DNA of 34,533 nucleotides, from contig CABRFG010000017.1 of assembly GCA_902470095.1 (NCBI GenBank), forward strand, positions 1 through 34,533, read 5' to 3'. Shown piece by piece: positions 8,174 to 15,360 of this stretch (within the stretch, counting starts at the first letter, position 1; every line of letters begins with the position of its first letter). The notes beneath the pieces were generated by a model. It was not told the DNA's origin. It saw only the letters and a list, made by a program, of their open reading frames with translations, and made no database searches. This stretch comes from an uncultured Collinsella sp. GTDB taxonomy: Bacteria; Actinomycetota; Coriobacteriia; Coriobacteriales; Coriobacteriaceae. The translations under genes and the position numbers were made by a program.

Positions 8174-10396
8174 CTACACGATTTGATTCACGTGCGTCTC
8201 GTCGTCGAACTTGGCGGCGCCGGGCTCAACGTCCTGGGGAGCGGCGGCGTCCACCAGAGCCTGCTTGAGCTCGGTGTACTGACGCTCCACCTCGCCCTCT
8301 GCCCAGACCTGGTCGGCGATAGCGTCGACCTGGCAGGCGGAGAACTTGTCCTCGGGCGTATGCGAGACCGGGTCGACCTTGTGCATGGTCAGCTCGTTGC
8401 ACTTGCCGATCCACCACTGGTAGGTCATGTAGACCGTGCCCTTGTTGATGCGATCGCTTATGTCGGCGCGGCTGTATACCTGGCCGCGGCGGCTGTGGAT
8501 CGAGACGATGTCGCCGTTCTTGATACCGCGCGCCTGGGCGTCCGCGGGATTCATGCGAACAAAGCCGGGCTCGTCGGCAAGCAGCGCCAGCGTCTTGCAG
8601 TTGCCGGTCATCGAGCGACAGCTGTAGTGGCCGACCTCGCGGACGGTGCACAGGATGAGCGGGTACTCATCGTCGGGAAGCTCGGAGGGCGCCTCCCAAT
8701 CGTGTGCCATCAGGTTGGCGCGGCCGTCCTTGGTGGTGAACTTGCCACCAGCGAACATGTCGGCCGTACCGTGGTCGTTCACATCGGTGCTCTTGACGGG
8801 CCACTGGGCGTAGCCGCCCTCGGGAGCCATCTTCTCGTAGGTCGCGCCCACAAAGTTGGGGCACAGGCTAATGCACTCGTTCCAGATCTGCTCGGTGTTG
8901 TCGTAGTGCATGGGGTAGCCCATACGCGTAGACAGGTCCGCGAAGATCTCCCAGTCGTGACGGCACTCGCCCTTGGGCGGAACGGCCGCGTCAAAGTGCT
9001 GGAAGCTACGGTCGGATGCGGTAAAGACACCCTCGTGCTCGCCCCAAGAGGTGGCAGGTAGGATGACGTCGGCGAGCATGGTCGTCTGCGTCATAAAGAT
9101 GTCCTGGCAAATGAACAGATCCAGCTCGGAGAGCGTCTTGCGCATTCCGGCCGAATCGGGCTCGGTCTGCACCGGGTCCTCGCCGTAGTTGTAGAAGCAG
9201 TGCACCTTGCCCTCGTCGACCAGGTGGCCCAGGTCGGTGAGCTTGTAGCCCTCCTCGAGCGGGAGCTTTTCCTCGGGCACGCCCCAAGCCTTGGCAAACT
9301 TGGCACGCACTGCCGGGTCGGTGACCTTCTGGTAGCCAGGGTACAGGTTGGGCAGCATGCCCATATCACAGGAGCCCTGGACGTTATTCTGGCCACGCAC
9401 GGGCGCGAGACCGGAATTGGGTTTGCCGATCTGGCCGGCAACGCAGGCGATGGAGGCGATGGTGTGCACCGTCTTCAGGTTCTGCTTCTGCTGGCATACG
9501 CCCATGCCCCAGCCAATGATGGCAGAGGGCTTCGCCGTGGCGTACATCTCGGCAGCTTGGTGGATCAACGCGGGCTCGACACCCGTGATGTCCTGTACGG
9601 ATTCGGGAGTGTAGTTCTTGATGGTCTCCCACCACTCGTCAAAGCCGTTCGTGTGCTCGGCGACGAATTCCTTGTCGTAGAGGCCATCGTTGACCAAGCA
9701 GTTGGCAAAGGCGTTGAGGAACGCGACGTTGCAACCATTCTTGATCGGAAGGTAGAGATCGGCGATACGCGCGGTTTCGATATGGCGCGGATCGGCGACG
9801 ATGATCTTGCAACCCTTTTCTTTGGCTCGCACGATACGCCTTGCGACGATGGGGTGCGAATCGGCAGGGTTATAGCCGAAGAGGAAAATGCAGCCCGCAT
9901 CCTCCATACCGGGGATGGAGCATGACATGCAACCTGAACCAACCGTGTCCATCAGACCGAGGACAGTAGGGCCGTGTCAAGTACGGGCGCAGTTGTCCAC
10001 GCTGTGGGTGCCGATGCACGCACGCGTAAACTTCTGCATAACGTAGTTCGCCTCATTGCCGCCGCCTCGCGAAGAGCCGGTGGTCATGACAGCGTTAGGA
10101 CCATATTCGTCAATTATGGCCTGCATCTTAGATGCGGTGAAATCCAGTGCCTCGTCCCAGCTTACGCGTTCAAGATCCGCGCCCTTAGTGCGGCGGATCA
10201 TCGGGTGCAGTACGCGAGGAGTCAAGATCTTGGTGTCGTTGATGAAGTCGTAGCCGCTCATGCCCTTAAGGCACAGCTCGCCCTGATTGGTGATGCCGTT
10301 GAGCGGTTCGGTACCCACGACCTGGCCGTTTTGGACCAAGAGGTTAAACTGGCAACCGGCGCCGCAATACGGGCAAATCACTTTATGCTTCTCCAT
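8174..10396 (-). CDS. fdhF: Formate dehydrogenase H, selenocysteine-containing (UGA read through)
   Basis: The catalytic molybdenum/selenium formate dehydrogenase of formate hydrogenlyase, oxidising formate to CO2. The frame is interrupted by TGA at 9977-9979 and continues without a shift for 8174-9976. Residue 140 in NCARTUHGPTVLGL aligns with Sec140 of E. coli FdhF (CARVUHGPSVAGL), so it is one 740-residue selenoprotein, not two genes. N-terminal Cys8, Cys11, Cys15 and Cys42 match the E. coli [4Fe-4S] ligands. Cofactor and active-site segments include PVRGQNNVQGSCDMG, the SWGEHEGVFTASDR region and EVGHYSCRSMTGNC. The ATG at 10396 follows GGAGG by 6 nt. Automatic callers would split this gene at the UGA. 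It follows hydN and precedes hyfA. Confidence 0.97.
9940..9979 (-). promoter_or_regulatory. Bacterial SECIS element and Sec UGA codon of fdhF
   Basis: Immediately 3' of the UGA the mRNA contains GTCCTCGGTCTGATGGAC (9964 down to 9947), which folds as a short stem GUCCUC/GA(U)GGAC with a bulged U and apical loop GGUCU. The E. coli fdhF SECIS has the same GGUCU loop at the same distance (bases 22-26 counted from the U of UGA). This supports recoding by SelB and tRNA-Sec. Folding was done by eye. Confidence 0.85.
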
Positions 10397-10472
10397 GACA
10401 CCCTCCTTCCTTTCTCTGCTACCGATTAATCGGTACTTATTTGACAATCGTTGGGCTTGTATGGCCGCCCGC

Positions 10473-10991
10473 CTACGCCTCGTTTTCGATGGTGGCGCGG
10501 GCACGCTCGGCAGTCAGTTCCGCCAGGCGCTCCTCGTCCACCAGGGTGAGGCCCTTGGTCGGACAAGCCTCGGCACACGCCGGACCGCCGGGACGGTCCA
10601 CGCACAGGTCGCACTTGAGCACGAAGCTCTTAGTCTGCGAACCTACGCGCACGTCGCCCATCAAGACGGGGACCTGCGTGGTCGCCACGCTCACGGCGCC
10701 AAAGGGGCATGCCATGACGCAGCTCTTGCAGCCGATGCAGTTGTCCTCGTTGACGCCGATGCGATGGTTCTTTGGATCAAAGAACAAGGCGCCCGTAGGA
10801 CAGGCCTTCGCGCACGGGGCATCCTCGCAGTGATGGCAAGCCACCGGTGCGGAGATCTCGTACGTACGCGTCACGCGCAGGCGCGGCGCGGCGATGTTAC
10901 CGGGGATGTCGTGCGCCTCGATACACGCCGCCATGCAGGTTTGACACCCAATGCAGCGCGAAGAATCGGCTACGACTCGCTTATTACTCAT
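10473..10991 (-). CDS. hydN: HydN-like four-cluster ferredoxin for formate dehydrogenase
   Basis: A 172-residue iron-sulfur protein, similar in size to E. coli HydN (175), which is linked to formate dehydrogenase H maturation or electron transfer. Cysteine motifs in order: CIGCQTCMAAC, CHHCEDAPCAKACPTGA, CIGCKSCVMACPFGA and CDLCVDRPGGPACAEACPT. The start MSNKRVV at 10991 was chosen over an open extension to 11165 because the first ferredoxin motif then begins about 12 residues in and a GGAGGGAG Shine-Dalgarno lies just upstream. It is the first gene of the hydN-fdhF-hyf operon, 76 nt before fdhF. HyfA is a paralogue in the same operon; position next to fdhF favours HydN. Confidence 0.88.
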   Translation of the reverse strand: MSNKRVVADSSRCIGCQTCMAACIEAHDIPGNIAAPRLRVTRTYEISAPVACHHCEDAPCAKACPTGALFFDPKNHRIGVNEDNCIGCKSCVMACPFGAVSVATTQVPVLMGDVRVGSQTKSFVLKCDLCVDRPGGPACAEACPTKGLTLVDEERLAELTAERARATIENEA

Positions 10992-11419
10992 GTTGTTCAC
11001 TCCCTCCTGAATCCCTTGTCGGAGAGACCCTGTCGACATTGACCCAAGCCGCCCGTGGCCTGGCATCGACGTATCGAATGCATGCGGCGAAACATGCACT
11101 CGGTAGAGTTTCTCCAACGATATACAGGTTAAATATACGCAGTTGCAGGGGGCAAACTTGAGCATAGGCCCTGCAATACGAGTGTATTGCAGGGGTTTGG
11201 GCTGGTTGGGATTATTCTCTGGAAGCTATAAAGGCGAGTGTATTACACGCGTACGCCCAAGAAAGATTTCACGCTCATTTCTGAAGGATGTAGTACGTTT
11301 GTAATATCGTTTACACTCAATTACTCTAATGCAATAAAGTAGTGGTTGTAAGATTGGCTATTATTAGCCGTTGCTGTATATGACTATTCATATTGCACGC
11401 TCATTAAGGGAGGCCAGTG
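10992..11419. promoter_or_regulatory. Divergent promoter region between hydN-fdhF-hyf and the toxin-antitoxin genes
   Basis: A 428-bp, comparatively AT-rich region with no convincing gene. It holds a perfect inverted repeat CCCTGCAATAC/GTATTGCAGGG (11169-11179 and 11184-11194) and a short palindrome GTGTATTACAC (11238-11248). The ten-base string CGAGTGTATT occurs in both, at 11179-11188 and 11235-11244. An inverted half-site TACACTCA lies at 11312-11319. These look like binding sites for a regulator of the formate hydrogenlyase operon. I could not place a confident minus-strand -35/-10 pair. Confidence 0.5.
11354..11382 (+). promoter_or_regulatory. Possible promoter/operator of the antitoxin-toxin pair
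   Basis: TTGGCT at 11354-11359 and TATATG at 11377-11382 are spaced by 17 bp, and a TG lies directly before the second box. The palindrome GGCTA-TTAT-TAGCC (11356-11369) sits across the -35/spacer. Ribbon-helix-helix antitoxins commonly autorepress through such palindromes. The assignment is by eye. Confidence 0.4.
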
Positions 11420-11743
11420 ATGTCATCGACTCAAAAACGAGCCATCCTGCAGGTGCGCATTCGCGAGGAAGACAAGCAACATGCCGAGCGTCTCTACGAC
11501 GCCATGGGCACATCGCTCGCCGAGGCCGTCCGTCTTTTTGTCGCGCAGAGCATTTTGATGCGCAAGCTTCCCTTTCAGCCGGTCGCCGTGCGCTCAAAGG
11601 ACGGCACCGCCGTCTATGGATCGCTCAAAGCATATGGGGACCCCAATCGCCGCTCCGAGGAGCGTAACGCCTGGATTGAGTACCTTGCTACAGAAAGCGA
11701 CGATTCGATTTTGGGTCCCGAGGAAGTAGATATCCATGAGTAG
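11420..11743 (+). CDS. RelB/DinJ-like ribbon-helix-helix antitoxin
   Basis: A 107-residue protein whose N-terminal half looks like the RelB/DinJ antitoxin family: a short beta-strand ILQVRIREED followed by helices KQHAERLYDAMGTSLAEAVRLFVAQSI. The strand would pair in a dimer to contact operator DNA, and the C-terminal part (WIEYLATESDD, IDIHE-like acidic end) would wrap the toxin. The ATG at 11420 is preferred to GTG at 11417 because AAGGGAGG (11406-11413) is 6 nt upstream of it. Its stop overlaps the ATG of the PIN-domain gene by 8 nt, the usual translationally coupled arrangement. The partner is a PIN protein and not a RelE/YafQ toxin, which is an uncommon combination. Confidence 0.75.
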   Translation: MSSTQKRAILQVRIREEDKQHAERLYDAMGTSLAEAVRLFVAQSILMRKLPFQPVAVRSKDGTAVYGSLKAYGDPNRRSEERNAWIEYLATESDDSILGPEEVDIHE

Positions 11744-12212
11744 CACCATCATCGACGAGACCGTCATCCTACGCTACCTGCTTGACGACGACGAGGTCCT
11801 GTCACCGCGCGCCGCCAAGGTCATCGCCACGCGCACCGCTCGCGTCTACCCCGAGATCATCACGCGCGTCGCCGTTACGCTGCGTGACGTCTACAAGGTC
11901 CCGCGTGTGGAGATTGCGACGGCCATGACCAAGTTGCTCGATGACGTCATGGTCGACGAGCCCACCGTTGTCTCCCTTGCCGTCAAACTCTTTGGCAAGA
12001 CCCATATGGACTTTACCGACTGCCTCCTCGCCGCCCGAACCGCCATCTACAACGATGATGTCGTGAGCTTTGGCAAGCCCATCATCCAAGGCATGATCGA
12101 TTACCGCCGCCAGCGCCAAACCGCTGCCGACGCCCGCGACCGCGCCGCCGAAGCCCGCAGCCGCAGCACCGACTCCACCATCGACAAGCTCCGCCACCAA
12201 TCCCGCCACTAG
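11736..12212 (+). CDS. PIN-domain protein, probable toxin partner with incomplete acidic site
   Basis: A 158-residue PIN-like (VapC-type) protein. VapC toxins are Mg-dependent ribonucleases using three or four acidic residues. Visible here: Asp7 in IIDETVILRYLL (family VDTNVLLRYLL) and Asp95 in MDFTDCLLAAR (family DFxDaLiA). By my manual alignment the usual Glu of the second motif is Arg44 (ITRVAVTLRDVYK), and the C-terminal Asp is Gly113 (VSFGKPI), so catalysis may be altered. The last 35 residues are an arginine-rich, low-complexity tail. It overlaps the antitoxin stop by 8 nt. It may be an active toxin of a divergent family or a degenerate one. Confidence 0.7.
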   Translation: MSSTIIDETVILRYLLDDDEVLSPRAAKVIATRTARVYPEIITRVAVTLRDVYKVPRVEIATAMTKLLDDVMVDEPTVVSLAVKLFGKTHMDFTDCLLAARTAIYNDDVVSFGKPIIQGMIDYRRQRQTAADARDRAAEARSRSTDSTIDKLRHQSRH

Positions 12213-12479
12213 CCCCATCCCACCCTAAGTTGCGGTGAAATGGTTCCTGTTTTCAAGCTTCCACGGGCCTTTTAGGAACTATTCCACCGCAACTTTCTGT
12301 AAGGGTGGTTTTTAGTGCCGCCGAGGGGCACTAATCAACCGTTTGCCGATATGTTTGGCTCTAACTCATGACTCTGACCTGCCCCGTCAAGCTTTTGGTC
12401 AGTTCATGGCAAGGTCTGGCGGACCAAATATGGGATAGCGTAGTGTCATTCACTCCCCCTCGAGACCATAGGGTCGAAA
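12213..12479. other. Intergenic stretch with palindromic repeat and small hairpin
   Basis: Apart from repeat copy 1, this 267-bp gap holds a small inverted repeat TTAGTGCC/GGGCACTAA near 12313-12335. The next gene has only a weak ribosome site (GGG about 7 nt before its ATG). I saw no clear promoter or additional gene. Confidence 0.4.
12227..12295. repeat. Long imperfect palindromic repeat, copy 1
   Basis: Arms of 22 nt (12227-12248 and 12274-12295) separated by 25 nt. The left arm starts AAGTTGCGGTGAAATGG and the right arm ends TCCACCGCAACTT. The arms pair except for one G-U and one mismatch. The same arm sequence occurs in copy 2 at 13537-13607. It lies just after the PIN gene and could act as a hairpin terminator, a REP-like element or a small mobile repeat. 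Confidence 0.8.
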
Positions 12480-13475
12480 ATGAGTCATGATAAACGCTGT
12501 TCCAAACCGCAAGCAGAGCTGTTCTTCCGGTTATTCGAGGCCCATCATGGCGGGCACCTGTTTGTAGCTACCAAAAAATGGGATGAACGCTGTGCCTACG
12601 CGCTCATGCAAAAAAAGATGATTATTCGACTCTACAACCATGTCTACGCTGATCCCGCGTATTGGAATAACCTCGGCGTCGAAGATCGCATCTTTCAATT
12701 GACATCTGCTATTGCAGTCGTTGAACCGGATGCCGTGTTTTGTGGAGCAACGGCGGCGCTGCTCTATGGCATCGGTTCTGCATATTCGCTTCTCGACAAG
12801 GTGCAAGTGCTGCTGCCACGTTCCACCAGACGCGATATGTACGAATTCGTTGAATACCGACGCTGGCGGTCGGGCGACGTATGGCAGCTCGGCCCGTTTA
12901 CGTTAACGGATCCATATCGCACGGTGGTCGATATCGCCCGAACGAGCGCTTTTCGATATGCACTAGGCTATGTCGACGGGTTGGCTCGTGAGTACGGTGT
13001 CGAGCGTGAAGAATTGCGTACATATGCACAAGCAAACTGCCGCGGACTTCACGGCATCGCGCGCGCATTTGACGTTTTTGAACACATGGATGACAGATCG
13101 GATAACGGTGGAGAATCCGAAGCACGGGCGGCAATGATTCTGGCGGGAGTTGCCGCTCCCGAACCTCAGGTTGAAATCACTCGACCGGGAAACGCCGGCT
13201 ATTATTTGGCAGATTACGGCTGGCAGATGCCAAACGACTCTTGGATGCTGGCTGAGCTGCATGGACTAGGCAAGTTTGAGGACGATGCCCAAAATGATCC
13301 GGAACATACTGCGGCAAAAACCTATCGAGCTGCCCTCATGCGCGACGCGAACCTGCGTGCCATGGGCCACAACGTCATTCATTTCAAGCTCTCAGACACC
13401 TACGATGTCAAAGCGTTCGGCTCCATGATGCGCGGCTACGGTATACCAACCACAAAGCCCTACGCAGACTCCTGA
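12480..13475 (+). CDS. AbiEi-like / DUF559-like fusion protein of unknown role
   Basis: A 331-residue protein of a type common in actinobacterial genomes. The N-terminal part (about 20-70) resembles the AbiEi antitoxin winged-helix domain (RLFEAHHGGHLFVATKKWDE, a transcription-regulator-like start, then LYNHVYADP). The middle (about 80-200) has PDAVFCGATAALLYGIG and a TDPYRTVVDIART segment typical of these proteins. The C-terminal part looks like a Vsr/DUF559 endonuclease fold: GGESEARAAMILAG, YYLADYGWQM, LAELHGLGKF, with Glu-Asp-Glu in the usual order. No AbiEii-type partner is adjacent. Two long palindromic repeats flank it, and its base composition looks less GC-rich than its neighbours, suggesting an accessory or mobile gene. 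Confidence 0.6.
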   Translation: MSHDKRCSKPQAELFFRLFEAHHGGHLFVATKKWDERCAYALMQKKMIIRLYNHVYADPAYWNNLGVEDRIFQLTSAIAVVEPDAVFCGATAALLYGIGSAYSLLDKVQVLLPRSTRRDMYEFVEYRRWRSGDVWQLGPFTLTDPYRTVVDIARTSAFRYALGYVDGLAREYGVEREELRTYAQANCRGLHGIARAFDVFEHMDDRSDNGGESEARAAMILAGVAAPEPQVEITRPGNAGYYLADYGWQMPNDSWMLAELHGLGKFEDDAQNDPEHTAAKTYRAALMRDANLRAMGHNVIHFKLSDTYDVKAFGSMMRGYGIPTTKPYADS

Positions 13476-13536
13476 CCGGCTGCCCTCATCTTCTCGACAA
13501 CAGAGCCCATCATCGACCCAACCCGCTCGGCCTCAA

Positions 13537-13607
13537 TAAGTTGCGGTGAAATAGTTCCTGAATAACAGCTTTTGCGGCTAATCCAGGAACTATTTCACCG
13601 CAACTTA
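13537..13607. repeat. Long perfect palindromic repeat, copy 2
   Basis: Arms of 24 nt (13537-13560 and 13584-13607) are perfectly complementary, with a 23-nt loop that itself contains AGC/GCT pairing. The left arm begins TAAGTTGCGGTGAAATAG. The arms match copy 1 at 12227-12295 closely, while the loops differ. It sits between the plus-strand AbiEi-like gene and the minus-strand tRNA operon. Confidence 0.85.
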
Positions 13608-13640
13608 GGAGGGGATGTGGGGTCCCGGCATGTATATGAA

Positions 13641-13674
13641 AATGGCTCTGGTCCCAAAAGGAACCAGAGCCATT
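13641..13674 (-). terminator. Terminator of the tRNA-Pro/tRNA-Gly operon
   Basis: A stem AATGGCTCTGGT/ACCAGAGCCATT with a short inner CC/GG pair and a 4-nt loop. Read on the minus strand it is followed by TTTTCAT, fitting a Rho-independent terminator 12 nt after tRNA-Gly. Confidence 0.8.
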
Positions 13675-13685
13675 CATCTATCTTA

Positions 13686-13759
13686 TGGAGCGGGCGACGG
13701 GAATCGAACCCGCGTCATCAGCTTGGAAGGCTGGGGTTCTACCATTGAACTACGCCCGC
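13686..13759 (-). tRNA. tRNA-Gly (anticodon TCC)
   Basis: The minus strand gives a 74-nt cloverleaf: acceptor GCGGGCG paired with CGCCCGC, D-arm GTTCAATGGTAGAAC, anticodon arm CAGCCTTCCAAGCTG with TCC in the loop, T-arm GGGTTCGATTCCC and an encoded CCA end. It is co-transcribed downstream of tRNA-Pro. Confidence 0.95.
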
Positions 13760-13765
13760 AAGATA

Positions 13766-13842
13766 TGGTCGGGACGACAGGATTTGAACCTGCGACATCC
13801 TGCTCCCAAAGCAGGCGCGCTACCAAACTGCGCCACGTCCCG
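13766..13842 (-). tRNA. tRNA-Pro (anticodon TGG)
   Basis: The minus strand gives a 77-nt cloverleaf: acceptor CGGGACG paired with CGTCCCG, anticodon arm CCTGCTTTGGGAGCAGG with TGG in the loop, T-arm GCAGGTTCAAATCCTGT, and an encoded CCA. It lies 6 nt upstream of tRNA-Gly in the transcript. Confidence 0.95.
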
Positions 13843-13893
13843 AAGGTGTTGAGCAGCTAAGGTCTAGACCTTGCGTGTCCCAAAGCGAAGGAA

Positions 13894-13922
13894 ATTATAG
13901 GGGAGACTCCCCGCCTGTGCAA
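13894..13922 (-). promoter_or_regulatory. Promoter of the tRNA-Pro/tRNA-Gly operon
   Basis: On the minus strand TTGCAC (13922-13917) and a perfect TATAAT (13899-13894) are separated by 17 bp, about 50 nt before tRNA-Pro. The spacer contains GGGGAG-CTCCCC, which might also serve as a short terminator hairpin for brnQ. A palindrome AAGGTCTAGACCTT lies at 13859-13872 between promoter and tRNA. Confidence 0.75.
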
Positions 13923-13933
13923 GCGCAGAAACC

Positions 13934-15292
13934 CTAGCTCCTCGAATGTGCGACAAACTGGCTATGAACCAGACCAATCACAAACGCGACCACAGCAACC
14001 GGCGCCCACGCAGCGCCGATATCTACCAGCGGCAACGCATCAAACGGCAGCCACGCGCCAGCAAAGAACGCATCGCGGACCGAAGTGATTACGCTCTGTA
14101 CCGCGACAACGCCGCCGACCCAAACCCACACCTGCGGATGCGCGTCGCAAAAACCGTGCACCAGGCCCATAAGAACCAGCACAATGGCGACGGGGTACAA
14201 GGCATTGAGCATGGGCACCGAGAACATAAGGATCACGTCGAGGCCCACGTTGGAGAGCACGCACGAAAACGCTGCGAACACAAAGGCAAGAACCGCAAAG
14301 GGACGACGCATAGCCTCCTCGGAGGCCTCCGCTCCCCCTTCGACCACATACGTCTCGCAGAAGTAACGCGAGCAGCAGCTGATGAGGCCGATGCACACGT
14401 TCATGCAGGCGAGGAAAAAGATCGCAAAGACCACGACCGTGCCGACAAGGCCAAAGTGCATGGAGGCAGAGCGGGCAAGGATGGCGGCGCCATTGGTGGC
14501 ATCGGGCATCACGGTGCTGAGCTGCGTGCCGGCAAGCGCCAGGCCGCAGTAGATGATGGCCATGAGCGCGCCGGCGATCACGCCGGAGCGCGAAATCTCG
14601 AAGGCCACGCGCTTGTCATCGGTAACGCCCAGCTCGTGGATGGTCTCGGCGATGATAATTCCAAAGGCGAGCGACGCGAGCAGGTCCATGGTCTGGTAGC
14701 CGGTCAGAAAGCCCTGCACAGCAGCACCGGCATCGTAGGGAGCCTGAGGCGCGGCAGCCGGTCCCAGCGGCGAGATCACGGCGGCACCCACGACCAGCAC
14801 GATGAGCGCAATGAGCGCGGGGCCCGTAATGCGACCGAGCACGCGCGTGATGACGCCCGGACGCAGCGTGAGCGCAAACGCGACGACAAAGAAGCCAACG
14901 GCAAACACCAGGCGCGCCGTGCCGAGTGAAACACCCTCGGGCAGCAGCGGCACCAGCATCTCGAAGGCCGTGGAGCTCGTGCGCGGAATGGCCAGGCACG
15001 GGCCGATGGCCAGATACACCGCCGCGACAAAGAACTCACCAAACTTGGGGTGCACGCGGCCGGCAAGCTCGCGCGCCGTTCCGGCAAGTGCCACGGCGAT
15101 AAAACCCATGACGGGCAGGCCGATGGCGGCAATCAGAAAGCCGAGCATGGCGACCGGCGTGGCAGAACCTGCCTGCAGTGCCAGCAGCGGCGGAATAATG
15201 AGGTTGCCGGCGCCAAAGAGCATCGAGAACAGCGCAATGCCGACGGTAACGACATGGTCGGAGCGCAAACCGCGCGGAGCGGATGAGGCCAT
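13934..15292 (-). CDS. brnQ: Branched-chain amino acid carrier, LIVCS family
   Basis: A 452-residue cation-coupled transporter for leucine, isoleucine and valine. About twelve hydrophobic segments are visible. The N-terminal motif GIALFSMLFGAGNLIIPP is the signature of BrnQ carriers (family: FAlFFGAGNLIFPP), and the later FLTGYQTMDLLASLAFG and CSRYFCETYV regions also fit. The start MASSAPRGL at 15292 was chosen because AAAGG lies 7-8 nt upstream; an open extension to 15349 crosses the preceding terminator and is unlikely. It stands alone between the selenium operon terminator and the tRNA genes. Confidence 0.93.
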   Translation of the reverse strand: MASSAPRGLRSDHVVTVGIALFSMLFGAGNLIIPPLLALQAGSATPVAMLGFLIAAIGLPVMGFIAVALAGTARELAGRVHPKFGEFFVAAVYLAIGPCLAIPRTSSTAFEMLVPLLPEGVSLGTARLVFAVGFFVVAFALTLRPGVITRVLGRITGPALIALIVLVVGAAVISPLGPAAAPQAPYDAGAAVQGFLTGYQTMDLLASLAFGIIIAETIHELGVTDDKRVAFEISRSGVIAGALMAIIYCGLALAGTQLSTVMPDATNGAAILARSASMHFGLVGTVVVFAIFFLACMNVCIGLISCCSRYFCETYVVEGGAEASEEAMRRPFAVLAFVFAAFSCVLSNVGLDVILMFSVPMLNALYPVAIVLVLMGLVHGFCDAHPQVWVWVGGVVAVQSVITSVRDAFFAGAWLPFDALPLVDIGAAWAPVAVVAFVIGLVHSQFVAHSRS

Positions 15293-15310
15293 ATGCACAC
15301 CTTTCGGGTC

Positions 15311-15346
15311 GAAACAAAAACGGGACGGGCAAAAACACCCGTCCCG
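15311..15346 (-). terminator. Rho-independent terminator of the selenium operon
   Basis: A perfect 9-bp stem CGGGACGGG (15321-15329)/CCCGTCCCG (15338-15346) with an 8-nt loop, followed on the minus strand by TTTTTGTTTC. It lies 15 nt after the stop of the class V aminotransferase gene and marks the end of the long minus-strand array. Confidence 0.9.
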
Positions 15347-15360
15347 CAAGTATATACGCT

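Noticed and set aside
9977..9979. fdhF as a pseudogene split by a nonsense codon
   Set aside because: The UGA is at the Sec140 position with matching context and SECIS, so it is a selenocysteine codon.
10992..11165. An N-terminal extension of hydN to 11165
   Set aside because: The added 58 residues have no family resemblance, and the Shine-Dalgarno supports the start at 10991.
11100..11420. A sigma-54 promoter for the formate hydrogenlyase operon
   Set aside because: No GG-N10-GC pattern with the usual TGGCAC/TTGC context was found upstream of hydN.
12227..13607. CRISPR array from the two repeats
   Set aside because: Only two copies, each palindromic and 1.3 kb apart, without spacers or cas genes.
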